A stretch of DNA of 64,000 bases from Osmia lignaria lignaria (taxonomy: Eukaryota > Arthropoda > Insecta > Hymenoptera > Megachilidae): assembly GCF_051020975.1 (NCBI RefSeq), contig NC_135041.1, positions 7,266,256-7,330,255 on the forward strand, read 5' to 3'. Made by a program: the position numbers and the translations under genes. Below are positions 26,271 through 38,699 of this stretch, in pieces. The notes under the pieces are model-generated. The model had not been told where the DNA came from, made no database searches, and saw only the letters and a list, made by a program, of their open reading frames with translations. Numbering within the stretch: position 1 is the first letter of the stretch; the number at the start of each line of letters is the position of its first letter.

Positions 26271-26712
26271 TACGGGGTGTTCACGCTAACGCAACCCGCT
26301 ATTTTCCAATCATTTGCAACAATGTTAATTGAAATTCAGGTTGGTTGTAGCAATCGCCATAAAATCGAAGGTACCTCGAGTACAGTGACCGAACGTCGAT
26401 CGGGATTAAAATTAAATACTCGAGATTTAAAATAAAACACTTTCGTGCATTGGAAAAATAATATCTACAGAAATAACACAAAACTTAAAAGAGGAGTACG
26501 GGAAAAGCTAAATTTAAACTCTCAACTATGTATTGTCTCGACAATGATTCTGCTTCGTTATTCTAGAGTTAAAAAATCTTGGAGTTATTAGAAAAAAGGA
26601 GTATTTTTGAAATATTATATTATAATAAAGAAACTCTGATTAATAATTTTTGTCATCACATTGTTGCAAATGAATAAAAAATCGTACGAAGCGTTAACTT
26701 GAACACCCTGTA
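26271..26712. mobile_element. 442-bp MITE with 54-bp inverted repeats
   Basis: The left arm begins TACGGGGTGTTCACGCTAAC. The right arm, reverse-complemented, begins TACAGGGTGTTCAAGTTAAC. The two arms align without gaps for 54 bases with about 12 differences. They close with an identical 14-base block, CATTTGCAACAATG, at 26311-26324 on the left. TA dinucleotides lie directly outside both ends (26269-26270 and 26713-26714), consistent with a TA target-site duplication. The inside is AT-rich with no coding potential. The structure firmly indicates a non-autonomous DNA transposon; Tc1/mariner-type mobilisation is inference from the TA. It shares its terminal ten bases with the elements at 10451 and 46523, but not its interior. 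Confidence 0.85.
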
Positions 26713-26714
26713 TA

Positions 26715-29700
26715 GTATACCTATAGGTTGGAGCACCAAGACGCCACGGAACTGGCTCGAAGAGGCGTCCAGGTGCTTTCCCTCCCTCTTTCTTCCTCCT
26801 GCCAACTCTACCTGTTTCTGTTTCGATCTGACCGGGGCTGGTCTTCTCTCAAAATCATTCCCACGTTCAGCGGCTACAAAAGTGGCCGGCCACTTTTCCG
26901 AGAGACCGATCCCCTGACCGATCACCGACGACATCGTACACCGTCTCGATATCCGTTCCCGAGATTAGGGGCAGCGCTGTTAACGGGCGAAACGGCGTCG
27001 TTGGCGTCGCCCGTCACAACTGGAATTTCGAAACCACTCGACCGAGAGGATGAAATTGCAGGCGAGATACTGGGCTGAGACCTCTTTCGAACGTGGCAAG
27101 CAGGCAGAAATTGCTACCAGAAGAGCGACGCGCCTTCTTATATGCCGCGAGAACACGGAATGCGTTTTTAAAACCTGCCAGCGCTCGAGCTTCATATTCG
27201 CATGATTTTAACGCACGATCGATTCAATTGGTCGTTTGTTGGAATTGGAATAGTCTATGGGCAGCTAGGCGCGAAAGCGGCAAACGTGGTCGTTAATAAA
27301 CATAAAGTAGCCGGTGTTATGTAGTCGGGTGTGCATCGCGAAGGAATATTCGAGATTCCAATTTTTCGACAAATAGGAGAGTAAACGTATCATTAATACT
27401 GCAATAAGAGATTTTATTGCCTCCGCAGTTTCCCTAAATGATCAATCCTGGGAATCAAACAAAACGTTGAATCGATCGAAACGTGTAAAAGCTCCATCTA
27501 GCCTAACAGTATCCGATTCTTGAATGCAATTTTTACGACGCGACGTGAGAAATGCCTGTAAGCGCAACCTCTTGCCTCGCTACGCTTATCGATCTCCCAG
27601 CATCTCGCGTACTCGGTTCGATTCATCGCGATCGTTCGAAGAGGAAAATGGAAAATGATTCTCTGCCGAAGCGTTTATCGATTTCGAACAAAGGCGCGCC
27701 GCGAGTGCCGATAAGCTCGCGAAGATCTGTCCACGGCGATTGCAGCAGCGATTCATTCGTTCGCGGCAATTACGAAGGAGCTGGAAGGAACGCACACGAG
27801 GCTTTAAACGCGAGTCAACTCGGTTGGTTCGCCGACAGAGGCATCGCGTGTACCGCAGATAATATCGCCAGGATGCAACAATAGAGCCGAGTCTCCTTCT
27901 CCCCCTCTTTCTACGTGTATCCACCCTCATCCCCTGCCTCTACTCGAAATATTCCCACAGAGCAACCTTACATGCCGGATTAACGCACCCACTGGGCTTC
28001 CCATTGTCAACGCACTCACACACCACTCACCGATCGTCCTACAATGGCCCAATATTCCTCAATCTAAAACGGACCGGCGCGTCTTTCTATGCAATTGTTA
28101 ACGGGCAGCTTCTATTATGCAGCCCTAACGCAGACCCTCGGATCAGGTTGCTTCGATTTCCACTATCAGCTCGGACCTGACCACCAGATGTTTATGTACG
28201 TCCTTCCTTTACGGAACTGCAGTGACACACTAGGATATTTACGATTTCAGTTGGTCATGGACCTTCCCCCTTAGGAGGATGCTCCTGTTTTTCTCTAATA
28301 GGTTGTGTAATTGAACAGCTGGAGGGTATTAGCAAACAGAAATGATACCGTTCCTTCACCTTATCCCCGAATCTCGTTTACAATTACTCGTTCGCAGAGT
28401 GACGTTGGCGTAAGAGCTACCGCCCAGTTAGCCAAAGGTAGTCACGAAAAGAAAACACGTTGGTTGCGAGCCACCGACCGACACACGCGAGTGGTAATTG
28501 AAGAAGATGCGCCCCTATCCCAAGCATTCATCTGACAAATCCATTCATCCGTTCACCTCAACCGCATCGGCCTTGAACGGATCCAACGGCGTATACGGGC
28601 GAACGAGAAGTAACCATCGCATTCCAGCGGCAATGAAAGCGCACACGATTCGAACCGCGTCGACGAGGAAGAACGAAGAAACGGTACCTAAGGGTCCATC
28701 GGTGTCCTCTGGCCGACCCAACGAAAGAAAAAATACTTTCGCTTTGATCAACGCCAAGATGGAGAGGATAATTCTAACGAACTACCAGAAGAATTCTCGA
28801 TGCTCCGACGCTGTATAATCGGGCTATTAATCCTTTAGCGTCAGGCTAGCATTTTGTTAGTATGTAAAATTAGAAATTTAATCATTCTACGAGTCAATAT
28901 CGAATTCGTTGCTCCTAGAAATTCATCCTGGAACGTTGCATCCTGTATTGAACGTTCATTAGCTCGTTAATGGGTTACTTCAGCAACGAGTCGGCTGTTT
29001 CTCTTTTTCTCGAAAAGAACGTACGTTAGATTACACGCATTCCGAATGCCGATACATACTTTGCCTTCGAAGAAGCTGCATTCGTGAAAACCATTCAGCA
29101 TAACATTCTTCCGTTCATGCGGCTCCGATGCTCGTTTATCGTAATTCGAGCGGGACGGTCGGCTATAGAGATTCCCCGCAGAATTCGTGACAGTTAAAAC
29201 GCGCCAGATACACAATGTCACTCATGGGCGAAATCCGGTCGGTGGAAAATACGGATCTACGCGCCTGTTAACATTCCTCTCGCGGAACGGGTTGCTCTTA
29301 GCGATTCCAACCTCTCCCGATCCTTCTAATTAGCCCTGGATTTATAATACCGCGAATCCGTAGCTCGATTGATCATTTTAGTAGTTGTTCGCTATCGCCA
29401 GGCGGCCTTTTCCTTTATTATTACCGGTTCGTTGATACCAGACAGGCGCGTAACGAGGGAATGAAAAGCTCTGGGATCTGGATGTGGCGCGATAAACTTA
29501 ACGAAACATCGGGATCGTTGATCGAATGCGTCGATAAAACGTCGTTCGCCTCGCATAAATACCCTATGATTCTCCTTATTAATTTTTCGCCCTCGTAATT
29601 CCTTCCTTCCAGCGACCGCGGGATTTAGCTTTTCCTCGTAATTATATCAGCGACGATTTAAATTCTAATGCCTGAGCACGGTAAGTCCGTGGCGGTTAAT

Positions 29701-30545
29701 GATCTCTCGTCACCAGCTGAAGAGAGGGCAACAGAGAGAGAAATTAACGCTAAAAAGTGCCCCGGGGCAGATCAAAGCGAAACGCGGTTAACCTCGTCGT
29801 CGGGTGTTGTCGAACGTGAAACGACCCAGACCCGCGATATTCCGTCGTTATAAAATATGCGACGTCTCCGTTGGGAGGACATCCAGCAACCGGTGATACG
29901 CAACGACGAACTTTTCGTATGTGCCAAGAAATTGTTGCGAGAAATTGCGTGGAAAACAAGCTCGTTACAGGTATTACGTATCGGAGAGAAAGAGCTGCTT
30001 CTCGCGGGAACATTTCGTTTCGGTGTTTACGCAACCGCCTGTTCAATCGTAGTCAATCGGTAATTCTTCCCGCGGAAAAAGCAAATAAAAGGCGGAGCTC
30101 TCTGGTAACGGCGGAGAAAAACTAACTCCCCGGATCGAAACTGTTCATTATCCTTCGTCTTTGAGAGATACGCGGCGCATTTGCGACTTCGTCGATGCGT
30201 AACACGATCGTACGTTTTGAATCGTTATTACGTAACGATCAAACGCGAGTAATAAGCCGTTGTCGCATAAACGAGCTCAGCTAACGACTCGCTGTCGGTT
30301 AACGACCAATCGTTGGATTCCGTCTGCCGTAAGATCTTTAACGTCTTATCGATCGTATCGATGTGTTCGTTTTACACACAGATCGATGCGACTGATTCTT
30401 TTTACCTTCTTCAGAAATGAATTCGGTGAGACTGCTCTGGTGATTGACACGATTAATACAATATTAATTGAATAATTAAGGGAACCAAATTTTTTAATGT
30501 ATAGTAATGCCGGTATATATTACTCGTGCATAATATCGAGCGGAA
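26715..30545. other. Non-coding stretch
   Basis: No supported gene. Forward ORFs at 27552-27884 and 28498-28818 (110 and 106 codons) have no recognisable domain. A GCACG|GTAAGT splice-donor match is at about 29681, but no exon boundary can be paired with it. Confidence 0.55.
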
Positions 30546-30549
30546 AGTT

Positions 30550-31420
30550 AAATTAAATTAAAAGGATAAAGCGACCGTGTTCTGAATAATTTGGAGACAC
30601 CAGCGTCATTCGAGATAGCCAGTTGCGCGAGTGCATACGTAATTAGCGAGTCGAAGTAACGAAGGATTCCCGAAAGAAGGAGAAAAGAGCGAGAAGAGTG
30701 AGGATGAAAGGAAAGGAGGAAGACAAACGGTGGAGTTCGAGGTGGCAGTTTTCCAGCACACTGGAATAGCACCGGTGCAGCTTGAAAGAGATACGTTACG
30801 CACACACGTTTCTGGTACGAGGGGTGCGTGGTGGACAATGCCAGGCTATGCTACGACGACGTGCGTACGAGGTGACTGCCTGTGTTCGGTGTTTCGCGAA
30901 CAAATGGGAGAGCATCGTGCCGGCACCCCGACTCGGTGGCGAGGAGACACGGGAGAAAAAGGGGTACAACGCAGAAGAAGAAGAAGAAGAAGAAGAAGAA
31001 GACGAAGAAGAAGAGGTTGGAAGCATTGTTCCGTACCCCTCGCTCCGTTTCGCCGCGGACCGCTCGTTTTTCGTCCCACCACATTTCATACCGATGCACC
31101 ATGCGGTACCTTCGCTCTCTACCTTCCTAAAGCCACCTCAAAAGCACCGGCCCGTGCTCAGGTGTGCTCCATTGTTAAACGCCCCACATATCGCGTACAC
31201 GCTCCGCGCTTACCCTCTTTATTATGTGTTTGCCCATTATAACGAGAGGGAGAAAGAACCGCGGGCCGGCAAGGGGAGCAAGAAAGAGGGTTCTACAAAT
31301 GTAGAGGAACAGAATAAAGAAGACACGCAGGGGTAGAGGGAAATGAACGAGAGACGCAGAGCTACTGGTTGAGGGATCAAGTGGTATTGTCTGCCCCAGA
31401 AGATTCCCTCGCTTTTTGTA
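30550..31420. other. Purine-rich stretch with overlapping ORFs around a GAA repeat
   Basis: A purine-rich run (about 30661-30745) is followed by overlapping forward ORFs, 30730-31242 (170 codons) and 30782-31336 (184 codons), and several reverse ORFs. All cross the GAA repeat at 30973-31014. One forward frame reads as an acidic Glu run, the other as Arg. None has a domain, and their length depends on the stop-free repeat, so they are not called as genes. Confidence 0.45.
30973..31014. repeat. (GAA)n triplet repeat
   Basis: About 42 bases of AGA/GAA triplets with a single GAC interruption near 31001. It is all purine apart from that C. Confidence 0.9.
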
Positions 31421-34115
31421 AGATCCTGCGAATAGGAGGGTGGGCTACGGTAGGAGACATATCGAATGGATTTACTTAATGTTGCGTAGATTCGGAAATT
31501 TAACTTTCAAGAGTCATATGTATCCATGTATCAAATGATTGCAAATAAAATGTCTCGAGTTGTTTAAAATTACGGTACGGTTCATTTTGTGTGGAACAAC
31601 CTCTGTTTCTATTTTCCCAAAGATCTCTCCCCAGGACATTCCAAGATTTAACTTGGAGGAAAGCACATAGAAGGTAATAAGTACAGACTTTTGCTCGTTT
31701 ACATTATGTTCACCGACTCACGACGCGTTGTTTTGTTGCTCGTCCTGCGGAAGTATGTATTTTGCTAGACGATCGCGAGAGAGGTATGGCTCTTTATTCC
31801 CTTTGGTGCGCACCAAGAATTTTTCAAACGAGCTACGCGATTTCCTTCGGTTTCTAACACCCGAGGTGTATCTTACGTATGTACAGAACGGACTAGGAAA
31901 GGATTCAGCTGGAAGAGGGCTCGCCACGAGAGGCATAGCCAAAGGGATTTACGCGGTACTCCGAGGCGACCTTTGGGGTCGACCTATTGAAAAATTAGTA
32001 AATTATTTAAGACTCTGCCGGCCACGTCGGTGCTTGTTCGCGGTTGATTTATTTCGACTATCGTGATACATGGGTCGGCTATCCAATATTGTAATACGTT
32101 TTGCATACGTACGCGCGTATCATTGTCGACGTTCGTGGCCTAGCGATTGAAACACTACCCGGGCTATATCTCAACAGGTTCGCCGGGCGTTATGAGTGCC
32201 TGCTCTACAGGGCATTATGTTCCTCTGGATGGAACGAGCCAGAGGGGGGAAAAGAAGATACCGGTCGCAGTTGTCGGATCAGAATCCTATATTATCGCGC
32301 TCTAGAAGCTCCGGGGCAGGTGTATCGGTGACCCTTGTCTTAGCACGTATTCCACACGCATTTTACACCCTTACCCCGACGGGATAAGACAAAGCGAAAT
32401 ATACCTTGCCTCGTTTTGCGGCCGTTCGTCTTCGCTACGTGCTGCGGCGACCGCGCGAAACATTGTACGATCATTTTACCCTTCTTCTCGTTTGATCCTG
32501 TATAGATGTCGAATTGCTTTCACATTCTACTTATGCAATAAGGATCTGCTTTTTTAATAAATAAGAAAATATCGTTCATCTAATACCATCAACATTTGTC
32601 AGCCATTTTACTCCAGAATGTTAACAGTAAACTGGTTTGCCCTAGTTATTTCAACTATTGTTTGTATGTAGGTAGATCGCGGGTACTAACACGTTAAATA
32701 GCTCAAAACATTTAACAGATATTAACATAAATTTTGGATATACATATAATGAAAAATAGTATTTGAAATATATATATTAATGTCCTGACAGTAATAAGTT
32801 TCTCGTACCCTAAAGTAACTTTCTCTTACTGATTTAAAATTGTAATATCAATAGGTACTTTCTTTGCAATTATGTGTTTGTTCTTTTTTGTAATCTTTAA
32901 TTTGATCTTTTTTGAAGTTTCCCCGGTCTCCATTTTTTATTAATAGCTTGGATATTACTTGTCATAGAGCGAAACTGTTATGACTTAATAATGTTAGATA
33001 ACTATATAACATTTTGGTATAAGAAGGTTTGTTGTAAGTGTAATAGCTTTTGTGTAATAATGTTTCAAAATCAAAGTGTTACCACTCTCTTAGTTCTACC
33101 TTATGTACTTAACCTTTGCACGACAAGAGCTTTTTTTTACACTATACCTAGCATCATTTTTCACATTACCATTCGTAATAATTAGCAACGGACATGCTAA
33201 ACCATCACGCATCAACCTATTCTATATTCCAATCGCGGAACTTGTCAGGTTCGGAAATGGCAATTTTCTCGTTAAATACACCTCGCTTAGTTAAGGGTTA
33301 CACGCTAAACTTTCACGCCTATTAAGAGGCGCGCACAGCTAGCTCGAGGTTCAAGCTATAAGTTGTATCAACGTCTCGGACATTCAATCCTGGCGTGGAT
33401 TGCGCGAGCCTGGCCGGTAATGAAACATTTAACGCGCGTTCCCTTATCTCCGCATCTGGTAATATACTATGTGTAGAACGTACGGTGAGGCGCGATAATT
33501 CGAACGCGCGTTTCCCGCGTTCCCCTCTACGGCTGTACCCGCGGAGCGTTCCCGTTACGTAATGGCGAGCACCGAAACGAGCAACGTTGCTACTGAAAAG
33601 CAACTCGCAGCTCGCCGCTCTAACTCGTTAATCACACGCAGAACGCTAGCAGTTTTGAAAGCGTTCGTACACGTTCGGAGCGTACAAGACAGTGTACACC
33701 GGGCTCGACAAGGTTTCACGTCGAAACAGCGTCGATTCTCTAATTCGTAGCTCACTTCAAGTCGATTTATCGACAGATCGAGATATCCTATCGGCGCGGC
33801 GTGGACGATGCAACGCGAAAACGTTACCCCCTCTGGTGGTAAAACGTGTTGTCTCTGAATGGCAACGTTCTGCGATTCGCCTTGACTTTTGTTCGAGACG
33901 CTTGAATTATGTTAAAGTCGAACCGAGAAAGCGGTATCTCGTTTCGAGACAATCGCTGCATTCTATCGTCGTCTACGTGTCAAACCGTCAATAACGACAC
34001 GTTTATTTCTTTAGCATCGATTTCTTTGTTAGTCACGCGTGTGTCTCGAATCGACCCATAATCTGATGAAACGTCGAAAATGATCGTATACTTTAAGAGA
34101 AAGAGATTGTGAGAA
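31420..34115. other. Non-coding stretch, AT-rich at 32.5-33.2 kb
   Basis: No supported gene. 32500-33200 is strongly AT-rich and its short ORFs are hydrophobic by composition. Forward ORFs at 31728-32066 and 33562-33994 show no domain. Confidence 0.55.
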
Positions 34116-34119
34116 CTTA

Positions 34120-34500
34120 CTCATGCTGATGGTCGCAGAATCACAACGTTCGTTGGCCTGAAAATCTCTTCTCCACGCTCGTTTGTAAACATCGTGTTAC
34201 CTCCAGTCTCGTCGTTTCTGGCAGCGCATGCGCGTGACAATGCTCGTACATCGCGTTGCTGCTTCGAAGAACGACAAACACTCGCGAACGCCGTCAAACA
34301 CGCCAATTTGTGTACCGATTATCGAGTGTATAACCACCATAACATCGCGGTAAAGTTAACATTTATTTGTTATGATTCGGAACGATTGAAACCGTCAACG
34401 CACGTTATTTCGCGTGTCACAAATAGAGTTTAACGGAGGACGCACCATTTTCCACCGCCACTGCGCGGCAACTGCGCGAATACAGCTGCGTCTGCGCACG
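34120..34500 (-). promoter_or_regulatory. Promoter-like block with possible minus-strand first exon
   Basis: GCGCATGCGC at 34224-34233 is a perfect NRF-1/Erect-wing-type palindrome, a motif typical of TATA-less broadly expressed promoters. Four CTGCG strings cluster at about 34461-34496 (34461, 34472, 34486, 34492). The sequence turns abruptly AT-rich beyond 34560. On the minus strand a strong splice donor, ATGA|GTAAGTTC, starts its intron at 34120, so a first exon running from about 34200-34500 down to 34121 is possible. The minus-strand frame before it ends in TGA at the donor itself, so that exon would be non-coding or read in another frame. All motifs are seen directly; the promoter role is inference. 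Confidence 0.3.
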
Positions 34501-35467
34501 ATGCATGCTCATTGCCCCAGCGGCAAAATTTGAAATTATAGCGCTAGGTGCACGCGCATTATCGTATTACTTAGATTATCAAAATTGCTACTCCTTGCTA
34601 TTTCAGCAGTACCATTATAATGAACGTGTTCCACTGTCGCATTATTTATAAATTATCTTAACGTATGTATGCGCGCCAGTAATTTTGTGCTCTACATTTT
34701 AAAACAGTAGCCTTGTGAATGGATCAGAATATATAATGTGTTGTAGTTGTTTAGTTTTGAAACTTTATCTTATTAACTTGCAAGGTATTGTCCTGCTGAT
34801 ATTTTAGACACATTTTATATTATTATATATTATATTATAATATATACAGCCATGCGATAAAACAACATCGTTTGCATAAATGGTTATTGTACATTCATAT
34901 GTATTTATAATTGAATATCCACTTGAAACATCGTTTCTAATGCTCCAAATCATTTCAATCGATCGTTTCATACTATACGCGTTGTTAGTCTATTCACGTA
35001 TGTATTAATGTCCATCGAAGGCACGATGATTCGTTCCTGGCGCAGGACGATTAGTAATTCAGATCAGCGCGAAGTAAGACATTACGCGAACGGAGTAATT
35101 ACGGTGTCGGTACGAGTTCTGAAGAGTTCCGTAGATTTTTCCACGGCGACGTGTCCGTTTAAGACGGCCGTTAATTAATGGATCGACGTATCGGCTGGTG
35201 CATAGGGTTAAATTTAGCGAGGATTCAGCATAACGCGCGGTTAATTAGCCGAATGGAATCTAAGGCATCCGATTAAGGGGAGTTCGGAATAGGGAACAGA
35301 GGATACGGTCAGAGGGAACTCTCGCGCGTGTAGATTCGCGTCCTTGTGTAGCCAAATAGGTAGTGGCGACATCTACTTGGCGCCGGTCCTCTCGTTCTGC
35401 AAGAGTACCATCTCGACACACACTCTATACCTTGTCGAAGAAGGAAAGGGCAGAGAACACGGAGACC

Positions 35468-35493
35468 ACGGCGACGACGACGACGACGCGACG
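35468..35493. repeat. (GAC/ACG)n triplet repeat
   Basis: About 26 bases of ACG triplets followed by further degenerate ACG and GACAAC units to about 35535. Confidence 0.85.
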
Positions 35494-37031
35494 CGGAGTA
35501 CGAGGACGAGGCGGACCGACAACGACAACGACGCGTTGCTGCAGCTTCCTCTGGTTTGAAGTTGCAGCTCTCACAGTCGGGAACACACGGCAACCGATCG
35601 GTTGGAGAAAAAGAAAAATCCCTTCGCAAAACCAGCGGCGTAATATACGATCCTAGGGTCCCGACCGAGAGCGTCCAACGTTTATCTCTTTCCGATACGG
35701 AAGTCTGCCGGAGGAATTAATTGCCTGCCGTGGCACCTTACCACGGCTCCGGCGTCCCGATGCAATATCTGTTCTCCTCCGAGCCATTAGCCGGGCGCAT
35801 ACTTTACATTAGAAAGCACGTAAGAACCGTGGGCACAACGAGGAGACCTGTTCTCTCGCGAAACCTTGTTTTGCGGAATTCTCGCTTCTAGCATTCGCAC
35901 AAGGAACGAAGGGAAGGAAAAATTCGCCGACGAAAAGTTATCGGCGTGCCGTGGATCGTTAGCGGAACCGCGTTCGGGTGTCACTGCTGACCCAGACCCG
36001 AGCACGATTTCTTAGTCACCTAGACATTTTACGATCGTGCACAGTCGACCGGTCGCGTTTCGTCTCCCTGTAGCTGGTTGCGTTTCAAGATCGACCAACG
36101 ATATTTCGATCGGTGCAGTAACTTTAACACTAGAACAATCGGCGTTCGTCGAGCACTTACTTTTCAATTGAAAATAAATAAAAAAAAAGATCAAAGATAA
36201 ACTAACATATAAAATTATCTTTTATCTCGACAAAAATCAACGTGCATTACAACGAAAACATGTAAATGATTTCTATAATTTAAAATAAGGAATCTAACAT
36301 CCGTCATTATTTTTTGGTATACATAAATTGTCGTAACTTATTACACCTCGGTACTTTTTTATGATAAGAATATATAACACTGTAAACTGTTATCTTCGAC
36401 ATGAAAAATGGCACTAACGTTTGATATGACCCAGTGTACATACATACACGCGAAGAGTGAAAATATTGAAGATTATGGTAAGTCGATTAATTTTGAACCG
36501 AATCGCGTGAAACGTAGACGATAATGGTGACACGTGGCAAGATACCAGACGGAGCGGATCAAGCGTTAATTTCTATCGCGAAGGAAGCGGAGCCCGGCCG
36601 TTATTAACCCGTAGAGGCTGGCCGGGGCTACGAAGCGTGAGAATTTGTCTCGCGGTGACTGGATCGGAGATCGTTCAGGATCAACGACGCCGTTTCAGCA
36701 TCCATTCTCTCCGCGTTTCCTTCTTCGTGTCGGTCGTTGCGATAGGATAATGCTGGCTGCGCCCGGGTGACGAGACAATCGGCAAAAGAATAGCACGTTC
36801 GAACCGCGGGAGAGTCGAACTTTCACTTCGATCCGCGGCGCTTCGATTCGAAAGAAACGACGAACCGCATCGAGGAAGAAATCTACGAGAGACAGGAGAC
36901 GAGTCGAGATAACCTCCGCGGCCCAATCCGAATGCGTTTCGTTATTGCTGGATTATTTACCTTCACTTTTCCGTCGGTGATTTCCGTAGAAAGGAAAGCT
37001 TTCGTAGAATTGTCTATTGCTGTACGCTACG

Positions 37032-37472
37032 CTATTTAAAATAATCGGAGAGAACGGAACGGAGGACAAATCGTTTATCCGTCACGTAATAGAGATAGAA
37101 ATAAGAATAAATAATATTTATACAATTATAAAATAATAGGAGAATAAAAAGCTTAGAAAAAGAAACGAGCGACAGCTTGACAATTTCGCTTAATGACAGA
37201 AGGTACAAATGGAAAAAAAAATGAGAATTTCCATTGCATTGCGTCGCGTATGACCGGTAGAGACCTCCTTTTCTCTCGCACGAATTGGTACATTTTCCGA
37301 CAGACAGGAAAACGCACGAAGCACGCAATCGAAATGATTTATACAGTCGGCGATGACAAGACTTCCAGCTAGTTAACGTTCGCTTGCGTAACCGGCAAAT
37401 TATACGGTACAGGTAACGATCTCTTTGCAGTCTGCTTAAAGACGTTTCACTCGGCTCGTTGTCGCTCGACAT
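37032..37472 (-). CDS. Unrecognised 146-codon ORF, weak
   Basis: The reverse-strand ORF begins MSSDNEPSETSLSRLQRDRY. It has a polar, Ser-rich N terminus, a basic Arg/Cys middle (about residues 22-70) and a hydrophobic, aromatic C-terminal third (about residues 88-130). The C-terminal part is what AT-rich DNA gives by chance. The N terminus looks more protein-like. No family, signal peptide or intron structure is recognised, and no promoter motif is evident upstream (above 37472). It could be chance, or contain a short coding exon. Confidence 0.12.
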   Translation of the reverse strand: MSSDNEPSETSLSRLQRDRYLYRIICRLRKRTLTSWKSCHRRLYKSFRLRASCVFLSVGKCTNSCERKGGLYRSYATQCNGNSHFFFHLYLLSLSEIVKLSLVSFSKLFILLLFYNCINIIYSYFYLYYVTDKRFVLRSVLSDYFK

Positions 37473-38699
37473 GCAACTCGAACGTTGTCTCGTTCACTAT
37501 ATAATAATACTATTTTATGCGACAAATAACTTTAATGCTTTACCGACATTTCGAACGATCCTTGATTTCTCCTGAGTGTTGCGAGAAAGAGAGAGGAAGT
37601 ATCGGTAACGATACCGCGTTGCAGTCATTATTCGTGAAAGAATATCGATAAAGCGATACATTTTCAAGATTACGGATAAATTTCTTCCACTGTATAAAAT
37701 GCCACGATAATTTCAAACACTTAACGTCTTAATTCCACTGATATTCAGGGAAAGATCGTACAAGTGTGACCGTTTCGTGAAAAATCTTGTGGCTGTTTAT
37801 GAAAGCACTTTAACTCGTAATATGTTGCACGTTGCTAATCGTTCTTGCGAAAGGATATCGGTTCCTGCGTTAGTGGAATTGATTAAGGACAACGATATTA
37901 TCACTTGTTGATACGCAATCTACCTCTTAAGAAGAATCTAATTCATCAAACGAAATGGTAACTGCAATTTGTGTCAAGATCTCATTAACACAATCGTTAT
38001 CAGTGTTATTGATATGTCACATGATTAATTTCTCATATGAAATTATTGTCACGCTCAGGAGAAAGTTTCTGAATTTAGAATAGCTGAATTTTTTTTAATA
38101 TAGCCTGATAACGAAGCAGTTTTCAAATCTATGTCAAGTTAAAGTGGTACTCTTTCCTCCCCTATGCGACGATCATAGTTTTTCGCAAGGTATTTGATTA
38201 TTCAAATCGAACGTTCCGATCGAACGGACTCCCATTAGCTTGTAAATCAATTCAATTTTCCTTTTGAAAACGATCAGTGGAACAGCTATTACGAATCGAC
38301 TCTCGTTCCGTAGCTTTTTAGCATTTCATAACAGCGAAAAGAACCGTTTGACCGTTAGATTAAATTGTACATTGAACGTAAAGTAGCGCGTACAGCCGGC
38401 GGCGAAAATTTCGCGTGCTCGTGAATCGATCTATCGGAAGGGTTGAATAGCCATTGGATAGATTCGAATTTCGCTTCTGTTGCTCGGTTCTTCAATTTAT
38501 GAAAGCCTAATCCCGACATACTTTTACTAACAAACACTGAATCAGACGTATAGAAACATTGTAAAAACTGTGTGTAAACGAAAAAATGTCAGTGAACATT
38601 TTCGTTTTTCGTTGGCGATTGTTTTAATAGAAAGAAAGAAACAATCATGGGCGCATTTTCGAGCAAGCATTTTGTCCTTCTTGTTTCTTGAAATACCGT

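Noticed and set aside
26068..26332. TATAAATA followed by a 76-codon ORF
   Set aside because: The ATG lies only about 35 bases from the TATA box, leaving almost no leader, and the ORF ends inside the MITE starting at 26271.
28641..28660. GATTCGAACC, resembling a reverse-strand tRNA B box
   Set aside because: The flanking bases do not form a T stem and no A box or acceptor stem can be placed.
30782..31336. Acidic 184-codon ORF with a Glu run
   Set aside because: The Glu run is the GAA repeat itself and the flanks show no domain; an overlapping frame is open over the same span.
34060..34090. CTGATGAAACGTCGAAAATG, resembling a minimal hammerhead core
   Set aside because: The bases between CTGATGA and GAAA cannot form stem II, and stems I and III are absent.
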